Source of the DNA: Schizophyllum amplum
Taxonomy: Eukaryota; Basidiomycota; Agaricomycetes; Agaricales; Schizophyllaceae
Direction: 5' to 3'
DNA length: 64,000 nt
NCBI GenBank assembly: GCA_007026445.1
Contig: VDMD01000006.1
Coordinates: 682,001 to 746,000 of the forward strand
Notes under the pieces: model-generated
What the model saw: only the letters and a program-made list of their open reading frames with translations
What the model was told of the DNA's origin: nothing
The model's database searches: none
Shown here: in pieces, positions 35,373 through 45,719 of the stretch
Layout: every line of letters starts with the position of its first letter
Position numbering within the stretch: the first letter of the stretch is position 1
Made by a program: the position numbers and the translations under genes

Positions 35373-37780
35373 TCAGTCACATTCAGCCCCACTATCCTGG
35401 CACCCGTCATCCGCAGTCGAGCCAGCCGTTCCACTCACGACGCGGCCAACTACAGCTGACGCGCCCCGGGACGCGCTAGACGCATCCACCGGTACCGAGA
35501 ACAAGCTCGAAGGCGGCAACTGCCCTAGAGGAGTGGCGGGAGACTCAGTACGTGCTATACGCATCGAAGCGTCTGCTAACGCCTTCTGGACAAGACTGAC
35601 GCCCAGTACCTCGGCAGACGCGCCTCTCGACATCGGAAAAGGCTCTTGTGGGTAGGAAGACGCCCGAGGTGCGTCTTCTCTTGCTTTCCCTTTGCTCACA
35701 GCGCTCGGGACAGGGTCTTCGCCGTTCGATGCGCAGGAATTGCTCGCGGGCGCGTCAACACCGAGTGGGCCTGCTGGCGTACTGGGGCGCGCCTGTGAAG
35801 CGTACTCCACCGTTGAAAAGCGCTGGAATCCGCCAGGGGCACCCCTTCGCTCGCGCACGCTGCTGCGAACTCGCTTTCCAGGTGAATCAGGGCTTGCCAT
35901 AATCACATTACGCGCCCGGGACTCTACTGACGATTCCTGAGCAGATTGTGCGCTCTTCGGCATCGCGGGCTCATCCCGCAAGACCGCGGTAATTTGTTTA
36001 CGCACCGGCGCGTCCGGTACGTTGTCTCTCTCTTTCTCTTTTCTTACAGCAGCCCTTTCAGCGGCTACTCTGTTGTTTTGCACACCGGACACGACTTTGG
36101 GGGCGTCAAGGCCGAGCACGCTCAAAGACGCGCTCGCTCGCGCTCCGGAAGGCCAGCAGTGCCAGCGCCCTGACGGGAATCACTACACGCGCTTGACGGC
36201 TTGGGTTCGCGTTCCGGAGATGCAGGACTTGCTAGACCAAATGCAGAGTGCGTAGAATTCGAGTAAGACGACTCAGGACTTGTTAACGCTGCCTGGTGTG
36301 GCACAGTATTGCCCGACGCGGCAGCCATGCTGTAAGACGCGAATGGATCTCGCGCCTGGTCTGGCGTGCGCGGTACGTCTCTCGCTACCCGTTTCTCGCT
36401 TCTGACCGCCATCTGGGCAGATAATCTTGCGTCTGGCATGTAAGACGCGCTCGTACCTTTATTTTCTTTGTAGTCAACCAGCTCTGCACTCGGTGCGTCG
36501 CTCTGCACGTCTTGCGGCTCGTCTGGGATATGCTGACCGCCTCCTCTTGTTCCAGCAACTTTCCTTGAAGGCGCGGCGTTGTCGGGCACGCATTGCATGA
36601 GCGCGCTCGATATTTCGCATGCTCGCACTTCCGGGATGCAACCAATCATAACAGGAGCGTGCTGAGACACACAAGGTACGTACCCCTCATTGTACACGCG
36701 TTCTGACGACTTAGGCTCTGTCCGGAGGACGGCCAGGGAGTCTGAATTTGCGCAGCGTGCCTCAGACGTCGACTGCTTGTCCCGACGACGCGCAAGGTCT
36801 TGCCGTGCAGCCGGCGCGGTCTCGGACTCAGAAGCTCTCCGAGAGCGAACACAGTACGTCTTTATTTCCCTCTTCCTTGCTAACCACGCTTCTTGCAGCT
36901 CCTCCTCCGTCTTGCGCGAGCACGGTGCTCTCAAGCGCGCTCACGCTGTATGCGCTCACTGCCGTACCCACCGTCACCTCGAGAGCGCGACCAACAGCCG
37001 ACGACGTCCTCTGCGACTTGCGCGAAGCGTCCTCCGGCTGGTGCGTTCGCTGTGGCGACTGCGACGGTTCCCGGGGTGCTGTCAGGTGTGTAGTACGCGG
37101 GTCGCTTGTATTGCGATTTACTGACGCCTCCTGCAGCAGAAATGTGTCGCAAGATGGAGTGTGCACGTTCTGCGCAATACGCCTCAAGGTGGGTGCCTTG
37201 TACGTCTACTCTCGCTGCCTCCACACCGCTGATGACGCCCTCAGGAGACGGTGATTCGCCCGGCGCGTAAAATGCGATCGTGCGCTTACTGTGGATTTGT
37301 TTAGACGGCCAGTAGCCCAGTGCGTCGCTCAGAGCGTAGCTCGAGGAGTGCTCATCGTACTGACAGCGTCTTTTCAATCCAGCAACTTCACCATCACGGG
37401 GTCAACTCCCTTCGCAGTCCATCCTTCCAAAGAGGCGGACGTCGCATTTCTGGTACTGCCAGCTCGGTCTGCCCCATCTGAGCTTGTGTGGGCTCACCTG
37501 ACGCGTTTCGAATTGGCCAAGAACCGCGGTTCAGCGGCAGCAGGCTACCGTGAAGGTGATTCTGTACAGTACTAGATACCATCGATCTTTGTATTTCTTT
37601 GTCCCTTCGTCCACTGCTTGCTAGCAAGGCAGGTAGACGCAAATTTTGCGTGTTGAAGCGCCGTTGGGGTGTATTTCCAAGCCCGAAGGCTGGCAAGGTG
37701 ATGCCTCGCCGTTGAAGACGTGACATCATGTTCGATTCTCGAGGATAGCCCGAAAACGAAGATCCCTCAGATGAAAACAT
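35373..37780 (-). CDS. Doubtful multi-exon gene, product unknown and mostly disordered
   Basis: Several minus-strand open frames lie end to end: 37780-37394 (starting MFSSEGSSFSGYPRESNMMS), then about 37377-36931, 36934-36122 and 36125-35373. Plausible short introns join some of them, for example one with donor GTGATG near 37393 and acceptor CAG near 37355. The joins are not proven, and the last two frames meet with a one-base offset. The predicted protein is Ser/Ala/Pro/Arg-rich with no recognised domain. It could be a rapidly evolving gene, a decayed transposon-borne gene, or chance open frames. The coordinates are outer limits, not a settled model. Confidence 0.3.
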
Positions 37781-39307
37781 TATTTGGACGACGGTGGTCA
37801 GAGCCGGGAAACTTTCTCTACGAGTCTGAGGTGGGAAAGGGGAGTTGTAGGTGGTGTGTTGGGGTTGTATGAGTACAGAGAAAATAGAAACAAGCGCACA
37901 GGAGACACAGGAACACAAGAAATCGAGTCAGGACAGTAGCTAGGGTCCGAGATAAGAGAAACGAAACCAGAGTCTAGGTAACAAGCCGGGGGCCCACTGG
38001 AGTGGGGAGCGCTCCCTCAGAACGAGTCTGAAGGGTGGCTAAGCCTCAGAAGGCCGGGAGTTCGAAGCTTTTTCGAGGGGAGTTCGACGAGGCAGAATGG
38101 AGCGTTAACTCCAAGTCCGACAGGATAGAACAGAACTAGCACAGTATATTTGTTTCCCCACTGGGAGAATGTGATAGAATATGCAACAGAGCCGATGATA
38201 TTCAATCGATCCCAGAGCCAATAGTCTGAAGGGCAGTAAGCCGATGGTCACAATGGCTTGGTCCGAGTGCACAAAGGCAGCTTTAGCAATTTATCAATCA
38301 AATTCCCCCTCGCGGTGGGCTCCAGATAATGAGGATCGAGCGCCTCTGGGAGGTCCGTGCACGCGCCTGGCTCACACCAAACACAAACACACAAACACAA
38401 CACAATTAAATGGGGTTTTGACCTCGCCGGGGGCGGCGCGAGTCCGATTTGTATTGCTTGGGGGCAATGTAAATATACTTGTGCTTCTAGTACTCGCTCT
38501 TCGACTGAACGAACACTCAGACGCAAAGTCCGGTAGGTTATTATGTTCTGTCTCGCTTCGATCTCTTTTGCCTTTCACTCGATCGGCGACTTCCGGTGTG
38601 GAAGGACAACCAAGCAACGGTTTATTTGGTTTACACCGGAAATTCCGGGTGTTTCCACAGGAGATGGCTCCGATCAGGTGGGTACCCGGGTGCTCAGAGG
38701 TCTCCCAGAACCAGGGAGACCTCCCTCCTTATATACTGCTTGCTTCTTGTATTTTAAATACCTCGACTCGAGTCACTTTGAGAACAATGCCGCCCTCGAT
38801 TCCGCTTATCGCTTTATGGCCAGCCCGGATCATCATCGGGATGATGTCAGGCCAATCAACCTCGTGCCGTCTTCCGAGAGTGATCTAGATCGCCCGAGCG
38901 CGGTCGGGTGGCGTGCGCGCCACAGCGCGCGTCTGACCGTATTTCTCTTTCTTTAATTCTTCTGCCTGCGCGCAGCGGTTCTGGCTTGTTTATTCAGTCT
39001 GTCTCACTGTTCCAGACAGGTCTCCAGCATCCAAAAGTATAACAATAAGCGAGTGGCACGACTAATCCTCGAACTTTGGCTCTTACACCAATCTCGGAGA
39101 AGTATAGACCTCAAGGACTCGCACGATGTGTCTAGTGCTTGGTCGGAGTGGCTACCGCCTTGCAAAAGCCTCGCTGCTATCCCATATTCTCACTCACTGA
39201 GCTCCCAATTACTGTAGTACTCGCTTTCGAGGGCCTACTGATACTATTATATTTTTATAGCCTTTTGTAGCTTAGCCAGATGCGTAAAAACACTAAATAA
39301 ATGGCTG
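37781..39307. other. Non-coding stretch before the Ty3-like gag
   Basis: No gene is supported. A perfect 9-bp stem, 7-base loop hairpin (AGGTCTCCC/GGGAGACCT, 38698-38722) is followed directly by a TATA-like TTATATACT. That arrangement would suit a retroelement LTR or leader, but no partner repeat is seen. Confidence 0.4.
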
Positions 39308-40256
39308 AACGCGCAGACGGCGTATTAACGACGCAGTCTGGATCACCTCCTTCCTCACTCGCCTCGAGGGTGACACCAGCTCATTCGCCAACTCCGCCTT
39401 CAAGGACCTCGTTGCCATCAAGGCCCCCTTCGATGGCGACTGGGCCAAGCTCTGTACCGCCTTCAAGAATCGCTTCGTTGCCGCCGATGAGGCCATCGAG
39501 GCCCGCAACCAGTTGAAGGCCCTTCAGATGGACGGTCGTGCGGTGCCAGGTTGTGCTGCGGACTTCAAGGAACTTGGCGAGCGCTCCGGCTACTCCAACA
39601 CCGATCTCATGGAGCGCTTCAAGCAGAAGCTCCCGAAGTCCATCCGGCACCTGCTCTTGAGCATGCATGTTGCCAAGGGTGAACCCAAGGACCTCACCGA
39701 CCTCATCGAGTGCGCCAGGGCGATCGATTATCTGGAGCGTGGAGAGAAGGCCGAGGACAGGCAGGGCCCCGTTGGCCGCACCCAGAGCGCGCCGGACCCC
39801 TATGCCATGGATTTGGACGCCACGCGAACCGCTGCACGCCCCGCCCCCCGTACCACCGGCAACGGTCGCACTCGCTTCGACTTCCTGCGCACCATGATCG
39901 GGCTGTGCTTTGGGTGCGGCAGCAAGAACCACTCAAAGGCAGCATGCCCCCACAAGGACCGGAAGTGCGACTTCTGTGGCCGCATTGGGAACATGCAGGG
40001 GGTCTGCCAGGACCGCTACATGGGACTGGAACGCAACCGCGGTGGTCAGCAGCGGCAACAGCGCGTTGCTGCAACTGACACCCCGAGCTCGCTCTTCAAC
40101 GAGGACAACGCCCCCGCCACCGATATACCCCGAGGACCGCCACAGCTGCAGCAGCCTGCCGGCGAGGTTGTCAACATCCGCACCTCCGTCGCACAGCTCA
40201 CGCAGGCGCTTGCCGCCCAAGGACGTCTTCTCGAACAGCTGGCCCAGAGTTTTTAG
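39308..40256 (+). pseudogene. Ty3/gypsy-type gag fragment
   Basis: The frame has no start codon of its own (an in-frame stop lies just upstream at about 39305). It encodes a retrotransposon-gag core (WITSFLTRLEGDTSSFANSA, APFDGDWAKLCTAFKNRF, FKQKLPKSIRHLL). It then has two knuckles: CFGCGSKNHSKAAC is a normal CCHC, while CDFCGRIGNMQGVC has Asn where His is expected. It ends in a Gln-rich coiled stretch. No protease or polymerase follows; a Copia LTR begins 165 bases on. Confidence 0.75.
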
Positions 40257-40421
40257 AACGGGTGCGCGCCAACGCTGCAGCGTCTGCACCCCTGCCTCCG
40301 TACTGTATGCACTCCACCTCCGCTTATGATTCCACTTACGTCACGACTCTGTATTCCTCGCGCAAAATAGATCCTTCTTCATCTCATTTCCGCATCAGAG
40401 TGACGCTCGGTGGGCTCAATC

Positions 40422-40561
40422 TGTTGGGATTGGTGTGCTTGGACCGGCCCAATGGGGAAGTCCGCCGGATTAGGTAGTCATTGTTCCCATTGTACTGTCT
40501 CGTCCCGAACCATCATCATTTGTGTTTGTGTTTGTGTCTGTGCCGCTTTTTTCACTCAATA
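40422..40561 (+). repeat. Family A LTR, left copy (140 bp)
   Basis: Begins TGTTGGGATTGGTG and ends CACTCAATA. The ends are confirmed by a solo copy elsewhere in the window (55947-56086) that has a clean 5-bp duplication. Confidence 0.88.
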
Positions 40562-40583
40562 GGTTATGAGCCCCGCGCTCTAG
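40562..40583 (+). other. Primer-binding site matching the tRNA-Met anticodon arm
   Basis: GGTTATGAGCCCCGCGCTC follows the LTR with no spacer. Its complement reads AGAGC-G-CGGGG-CTCATAA-CC, i.e. D-stem 3' side, anticodon stem and a loop with CAT anticodon. The same site follows the LTRs at 45348 and 50356 and, on the minus strand, at 58625. Copia-type elements are known to prime with the 5' half of initiator tRNA-Met, so the same is inferred here. Confidence 0.8.
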
Positions 40584-40686
40584 CTGATCTAAACCTCAAA
40601 AACAATCTCTCTGCTTGCTCTAAACCCTCAGAAAACCCCTACAAAAATTTCCTCTTATCTGATCACCCTCTATCGGCTCATCCACG

Positions 40687-41748
40687 ATGTCCCTCATCTC
40701 TGCTGTCCTCTCCAGGGGTCTGGAGCGTATCCCTGACCTTGCGGGAGAGTCCGATTGGCACTCCTTCAAGGAGCAGATGTCGCGCTTCTTCCGCGCTGCT
40801 CAGGCCGACTACGTCACCTCTGACCCTGCTGCTGCGGTGCCTGACCCCAAGAAGCCCCTCGATGCTGAGCTTGAGTGGCTGCTCTACACCAAGCTCAGTC
40901 CCGACGCCGCTGCGCTGGTCAAGGACTGCAAAGGGGCAAAGGCGATCTGGAAGGTGCTGAAGGAGAAGTACGAGAAGCCCACTCCCTGGAAGCGCATGCA
41001 TGCTCGCAAGGCCTTCCAGCAGTGCCGCCATGACCCCTCTCACCCCATCGAGACGCACATCGCCAACGTCAAGGCGCAGAAGGCCATCCTCACCGGCCTG
41101 GGCGTCACTGTCTCTGATGACGAGGTCATGGACGTCATCCTCATCAACCTGGATGACTCCTTCGATCAGATACGTATCAACATCCTCTCCCAGACCGCCC
41201 TCACCCTCGACACCGCCATTAACATGCTCACCTCGAACTCTAGCGCGGCATTCAGTGTCAAGCAGGAGGAGTTCATCCCTTCGCTTGCGGGGAATGCCGC
41301 TCGTGTTGGCCGCGGTCGCCAGGAGCAGGAGGGTCTGTCGGACGGGCGCCAGAATGACCCCAGCACATTCTGGCTGGACGACAAGGGGTATCGCTGGTGC
41401 AACGTCAACAGCAGGGACTGTCACCGCTGTGGGCGTTCCGGGCATATCGCCGCCTTCTGCATGTTCGCCATGCCCGAGGCGATCAGGCAGAAGATCTCGG
41501 ACAAGGTGCATCTCAATGCGAACATGGTCGCCTCGCTCGCGGAGCTTGATGCGGAGGTCGAGCAGGACTACCAGGTGGATCAGGCTTATGGCGCGTATGT
41601 CGTTCCTGCTCGTCGGTCGTCCCCCTCCCCTCCTTCTTCACCGCGTCTCGCTTCCCCTGCCCCTTCGTCATCGGCCACCGCCTCTGTCCGCCAGGGTCGT
41701 GCCCCTCGTTCTTCCAGGAATGCGCCGAAGATGATTCTCTTCTCGTGA
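40687..41748 (+). CDS. Copia-type Gag polyprotein of the family A element
   Basis: The single 353-codon frame starts 104 bases after the primer site. It has a UBN2-like Copia gag region (WHSFKEQMSRFFRAA, AKAIWKVLKEKYEKPTPW, THIANVKAQKAILTGLGV, DDEVMDVILINL) and a zinc knuckle CHRCGRSGHIAAFC. A Pro/Ser-rich tail follows. It would form virus-like particles for the element and could package it in trans with polymerase from an autonomous relative. The frame is intact. Confidence 0.82.
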   Translation: MSLISAVLSRGLERIPDLAGESDWHSFKEQMSRFFRAAQADYVTSDPAAAVPDPKKPLDAELEWLLYTKLSPDAAALVKDCKGAKAIWKVLKEKYEKPTPWKRMHARKAFQQCRHDPSHPIETHIANVKAQKAILTGLGVTVSDDEVMDVILINLDDSFDQIRINILSQTALTLDTAINMLTSNSSAAFSVKQEEFIPSLAGNAARVGRGRQEQEGLSDGRQNDPSTFWLDDKGYRWCNVNSRDCHRCGRSGHIAAFCMFAMPEAIRQKISDKVHLNANMVASLAELDAEVEQDYQVDQAYGAYVVPARRSSPSPPSSPRLASPAPSSSATASVRQGRAPRSSRNAPKMILFS

Positions 41749-41844
41749 TGGATATAGGAGGATGCACATTGGGTGGGAGTTGCAGGATTAGGTGGGAGCT
41801 TGATTAGGTGGGAGTTCTTTTGCGGTCCGGCGCACAGGTGGGAG

Positions 41845-41985
41845 TGTTGGGATTGGTGTGCTTGGACCGGCCCAATGGGGAAGTCCGCCGGATTAGGTAG
41901 TCATTGTTCCCATTGTACTCTCTTGTCCTGAACCATCACCTTTTGTGTTCGTGTTTGTGTCTGTGCTCGCTTTCTTCACTCAATA
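41845..41985 (+). repeat. Family A LTR, right copy (141 bp)
   Basis: Nearly identical to the left copy; preceded by the purine tract AGGTGGGAG. Directly followed by the pol sequence CTATTTGCGCG, which corresponds to the middle of the Copia B integrase. Confidence 0.88.
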
Positions 41986-44900
41986 CTATTTGCGCGTTCA
42001 AGGCGGCTGCTGAGATTGAGACGGGCGAGCGGTTGGAGGTGATGCGCTGCGATGCCGGTGGCGAGTACATCACCAAGGCGATGTTGGAGCAGGCACATCG
42101 TGAGGGGTGGCGACTCGAGTTCACTGAGCCAGATGAGCCGCATCAGAACGGCGTTGCAGAGCGAGCTAATCTGACTCTAGCGAACGCGGCCAGCTCTATG
42201 CTATGGGAAGCGAAGCTGCCGCCTTCGTTCTGGGCGCATGCTGTCTCCGCCTTCAATCACGTCGACAACCGCGCACCTACGTCCTCGCTACCACCGGACA
42301 AGACGCCCTACATCGGCTGGAAGCGCAAGAAGCCGGACGTCTCGTACTTCCGCGTCTTTGGCTGCCTTGCCTACGTTTTGGTGAAGAAGCGGCACCGGCG
42401 CGCGCTCGAGCCGCACTCGCAGAAGTGCATCTTCATCGGCTACCCGCCTGGGACCAAGGCCTGGCTCTTCTGGAACCCGGCGACCCAGAAGACGCTCATC
42501 TCCTCGCACGCCGTCTTTGACGAGCGCTACATGCCGGGGAACTCTACCAAGAGTATAAACTTGATTACTGCGTCGCTCCTGGACAGAGGTGAGGGACCAC
42601 CGGACTTTGGGGATGCCGCAGATCAAGGGGGTGATGGGGAATCGCCTCCTAATCGCGAGTCTGACGATAGCGATGATGACGCTGTCTATGATCTGCCGCC
42701 TCCCCCATCCGGTCAGCCCGCTCCTCCCGCTCCGCAGTTGCAGACGCCGCCGCCCAGTTCGCCGCCTCGCGCGCCTACGGTCGAGCCGCCTACCACACCG
42801 CCTAGCGCGCCTGTGCCCGCACCTCAGGCTCCACGTTCTGTACGTGTTGGACCACCCAGCCTGCTGCTTCAGCGCGGCCGGCAGAAAGAGCAGGAGCAGG
42901 TGCAGCAGCGCGCTACGCGCCGTCGCCCGCCTTCGCCTGAGGCACCGCCTAATCGTGGGGAGGTGCCCGAGTGGCTGGCAGAGCCGCCGCGACCGCCGAC
43001 CGATCCATTTGCAGGCCCATCGCGCCCAGTGCGCCAGAGCGCGCCACGCTTCAACATGAGCGAGCGCGCATTGCAGGAGCGCGCTATGCGACCACCCGCA
43101 CCACCACCGCCTAGCCGTTGGGCTAGCGGTCCGCCCGTCGTGTCGCCCAACCGCTATACGCCGCTTGAAGCGACTATAGAGGAGATAGAAGAGGAGAAGG
43201 AGGAGAAGGAGCAGGAGATGGAGATGGAGAAGGAGACGCCCCCCGTCGAGCATGACTCCGGGAGCGGCAGTGACGATGAACTGCTGTTGAAGGACGACAC
43301 CGCCGTGCCCGGGGAGCATGCCATGCAGGCCGGACTCGACTACGTCTTTGATGGAGTGCAGGAGGAGCAGTGGTCAGTCGAGCAGGGCCTGGATTACGCT
43401 TACTCGTCCGTTGTCCCAGCAGATGCGCAGCAGACGGAGCCGAGGACGTTTGCAGAGGCATTGCGCCGCCCTGACCGGTCGAAGTGGATTGACGCTGCGT
43501 TCGACGAGATGCAGGCGCTCATTGACAACGGCACGTTCGAGCTCGTCCAGCTCCCGCCCGGTGCGCGCGCTATTGGCAGTCGGTGGGTGTTCAAGGTCAA
43601 ACGCAAGGCTGACGGTTCTATCGAGCGCTACAAGGCGCGCTGCGTCGCTCAGGGCTTCTCGCAGCGCCCCGGCTTCGAGTACACCGAGACCTTTGCGCCT
43701 ACGCCCAAGTGGTCCGCCATCCGCGCCATCCTCGCCCTTGCCGCCATTGAAGACCTTGTCCTCTACTCGGTCGACATCAGCAACGCGTTCCTGAACGGCT
43801 GGCTGGACGAGGAGATCTACATGCGCCAGCCGCCCGGCTTCGAGATGCGCAACAAGGACTACGTCTGGCGCCTCAAGAAGTCGCTTTACGGGCTGAAGCA
43901 GGCGAGTCATGTTTGGCATGAGACGCTGAACAAGGTGCTGTGCGACATGGGTTTCACGCGCATCCTCTGCGACCACAGCGTGTGGGTGTTTGGACGCGAT
44001 GAGGCGCGCATCGTCATTCCCGTCTTTGTTGATGACATGACGATTGCAGCCAAGACGGACGCGCAGGCGCAGGAGATCATTGAAGAGCTGAAGAAGCACT
44101 TCAAACTGCGCGAACTCGGTCCTACCTCGTGGCTCCTAGGCGTCGAGATCCAGCGCGAGCGTTCGCAGCGCAAGCTCTCGCTCTCCCAGCGCCAGTACTG
44201 CGTCGACATCCTCGAGCGCTATGGTATGGCAGACTGCAAACCCGTTGTCTCTCCACTTGATCAAGCTGTGAAGCTGACCGCTGATGACGCTCCCAAGACG
44301 CCAGAGGACATTGACTACATGTCCTCTCGCTCTGCAGAGTACGTGTCTGCCATCGGCGCCGTTGCCTGGCTCGCCATCGCCACTCGTCCTGACCTCGCCT
44401 ATCCCGTCTCTGTCCTCGCGCGTCATACCGGGCATCCTGGGCGCAAGCACTGGCAGGCGCTGCAGCGCGTCTTCCGCTACATCCAGGGCACGCTTGATCT
44501 CAAGCTGACCTACGATGGCAGCGCCATTGGCGCGCGCTCGGAGCTCTTCTACACCTACACGGACGCGGATCACGGCGGGAACCCGGACAACGGCAGGTCT
44601 ACCAGCGGCCACATCGTCATGATGGCGGGTGCACCGGTCTCATGGGCGAGCAAGCTGCAGACCATCGTCGCGCTCTCTACCACAGAGGCCGAGTACGTTG
44701 CAGCTGTGTCTGCCGGGCAGGAGATGTTGTGGATGCGCCATTTCCTCACCGAGTTGGGCTACTCGGTCAAGGACGCGCCCTCCACGCTCTACATCGACAA
44801 CAACTCCGCTCTGCAGGTGGCGCGCAATCCAGAGCATCATGGGCGCATGAAGCATCTGGACCTGCGCTTCTACTGGCTGCGCGACGAGGTGCACAAGGGG

Positions 44901-45014
44901 TCGATCTGTCTTGTCCATCTGGCCACGGAGAACATGCCAGCTGACATGCTGACCAAGGCTTTGGGCCGGTCTAAGCTGCAGCATATGGTGGGGCTGACTG
45001 GTCTAGTGCGCTAG
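41986..45014 (+). pseudogene. 5'-truncated Copia B pol (integrase end, RT, RNase H)
   Basis: The frame begins inside the integrase core (ICAFKAAAEIETGERLEV) and so lacks gag, protease and the first catalytic Asp. It keeps RCDAGGEY and NGVAERAN of the DDE triad, a Pro-rich linker, the reverse transcriptase (WVFKVKRKADGSIERYKAR, SLYGLKQASHVWHE, VFVDDMTIA) and a complete RNase H ending KLQHMVGLTGLVR. The RT and RNase H appear undamaged. The 3' LTR follows after a polypurine tract (AAGGGGGTG). The 5' end is replaced by the family A LTR. Confidence 0.88.
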
Positions 45015-45039
45015 GTGGGCGTGCTAGATCAAGGGGGTG

Positions 45040-45347
45040 TGTTGGGATTGGTGTTCTAGCACGCTCTCGTGCTTATGGTATTTTTCTCCGATTTTCTCTG
45101 ATTTTTCCCATGCCGTTATCGCTACTTATGCGCGCACTACGCCTTACGCTGTGCGCCACATATTCCGCTTAGTCATCGGCATTTCCCGGTCTTTCTGCCT
45201 AGAGCGGCCGCATCCAAGTCTCTCTTTATCTCTGACTTGTGTGCTGTCGCTCTAGGTGCGTAGTTACACGTTCTGTAGCTCATTATACATCTCTGACTTG
45301 TGTGCTGTCGCTCTAGTGTGATCTGTTCCTCTGTTCTACCTCGGATA
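45040..45347 (+). repeat. Family B LTR 1 (308 bp), shared by two Copia elements
   Basis: Begins TGTTGGGATTGGTGTTC and ends CCTCGGATA. It acts as 3' LTR of the truncated copy on its left and 5' LTR of the gag-pol copy on its right. It contains an imperfect stem-loop (45198-45220 with 45234-45256) whose right arm is repeated at 45295-45316. Confidence 0.92.
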
Positions 45348-45719
45348 GGTTATGAGCCCCGCGCTCTAGCCACTCAGATCAAGCAAAAGCGACCTCTGCA
45401 CCATATTCGCCGTTGCCGGCGCATTTCAGCTGCGATTCCCTCCGTTCGAGCGGCAGTCTACGCGCAAGGGTTCCCTCTACCCCTGTGCCGACCCGCGTTC
45501 CGCGAAAATCGCCTGGTCGCCCGCAACAGCTCTGCGAAAAACGCAGTCTCCGATCGGCCCAATCCGGAACCCGTTCTCAAACTCGCCGTCCCGCGCCCAT
45601 TTCTCCCCTCGCCCTCCCCGTTCAAGTTCGACGCCTTCCCCCACGTCGTCCTCTACACGTCGCCGTCACCGCCGTCGCGCTAGCCCCACCCGTTCCCACG
45701 CTATTCCCCCGTCATCATC
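45348..45719 (+). other. Primer site and leader of the Copia B gag-pol element
   Basis: The tRNA-Met-type site GGTTATGAGCCCCGCGCTC starts directly after the LTR. The remaining 350 bases are an untranslated leader; a similar leader recurs after the LTR at 50048-50355. Confidence 0.8.

Larger units (their letters stand above)
40422..41985 (+). mobile_element. Gag-only Copia-like element (LTR family A)
   Basis: A 140-bp LTR (40422-40561), a tRNA-Met-type primer site (40562-40583), one gag gene, a purine-rich tract (AGGTGGGAG) and a second LTR (41845-41985) form a 1.56-kb unit with no protease, integrase or polymerase. The right LTR is fused directly to a 5'-truncated Copia pol. The bases flanking the two LTRs do not match, so the right junction is a rearrangement, not a simple insertion. 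Confidence 0.8.

Noticed and set aside
42288..44099. Long open frames on the minus strand opposite the Copia pol genes (also near 48204-49556 and 51968-52903)
   Set aside because: They mirror the codon bias of the plus-strand pol, encode no known domain and recur only because pol recurs.
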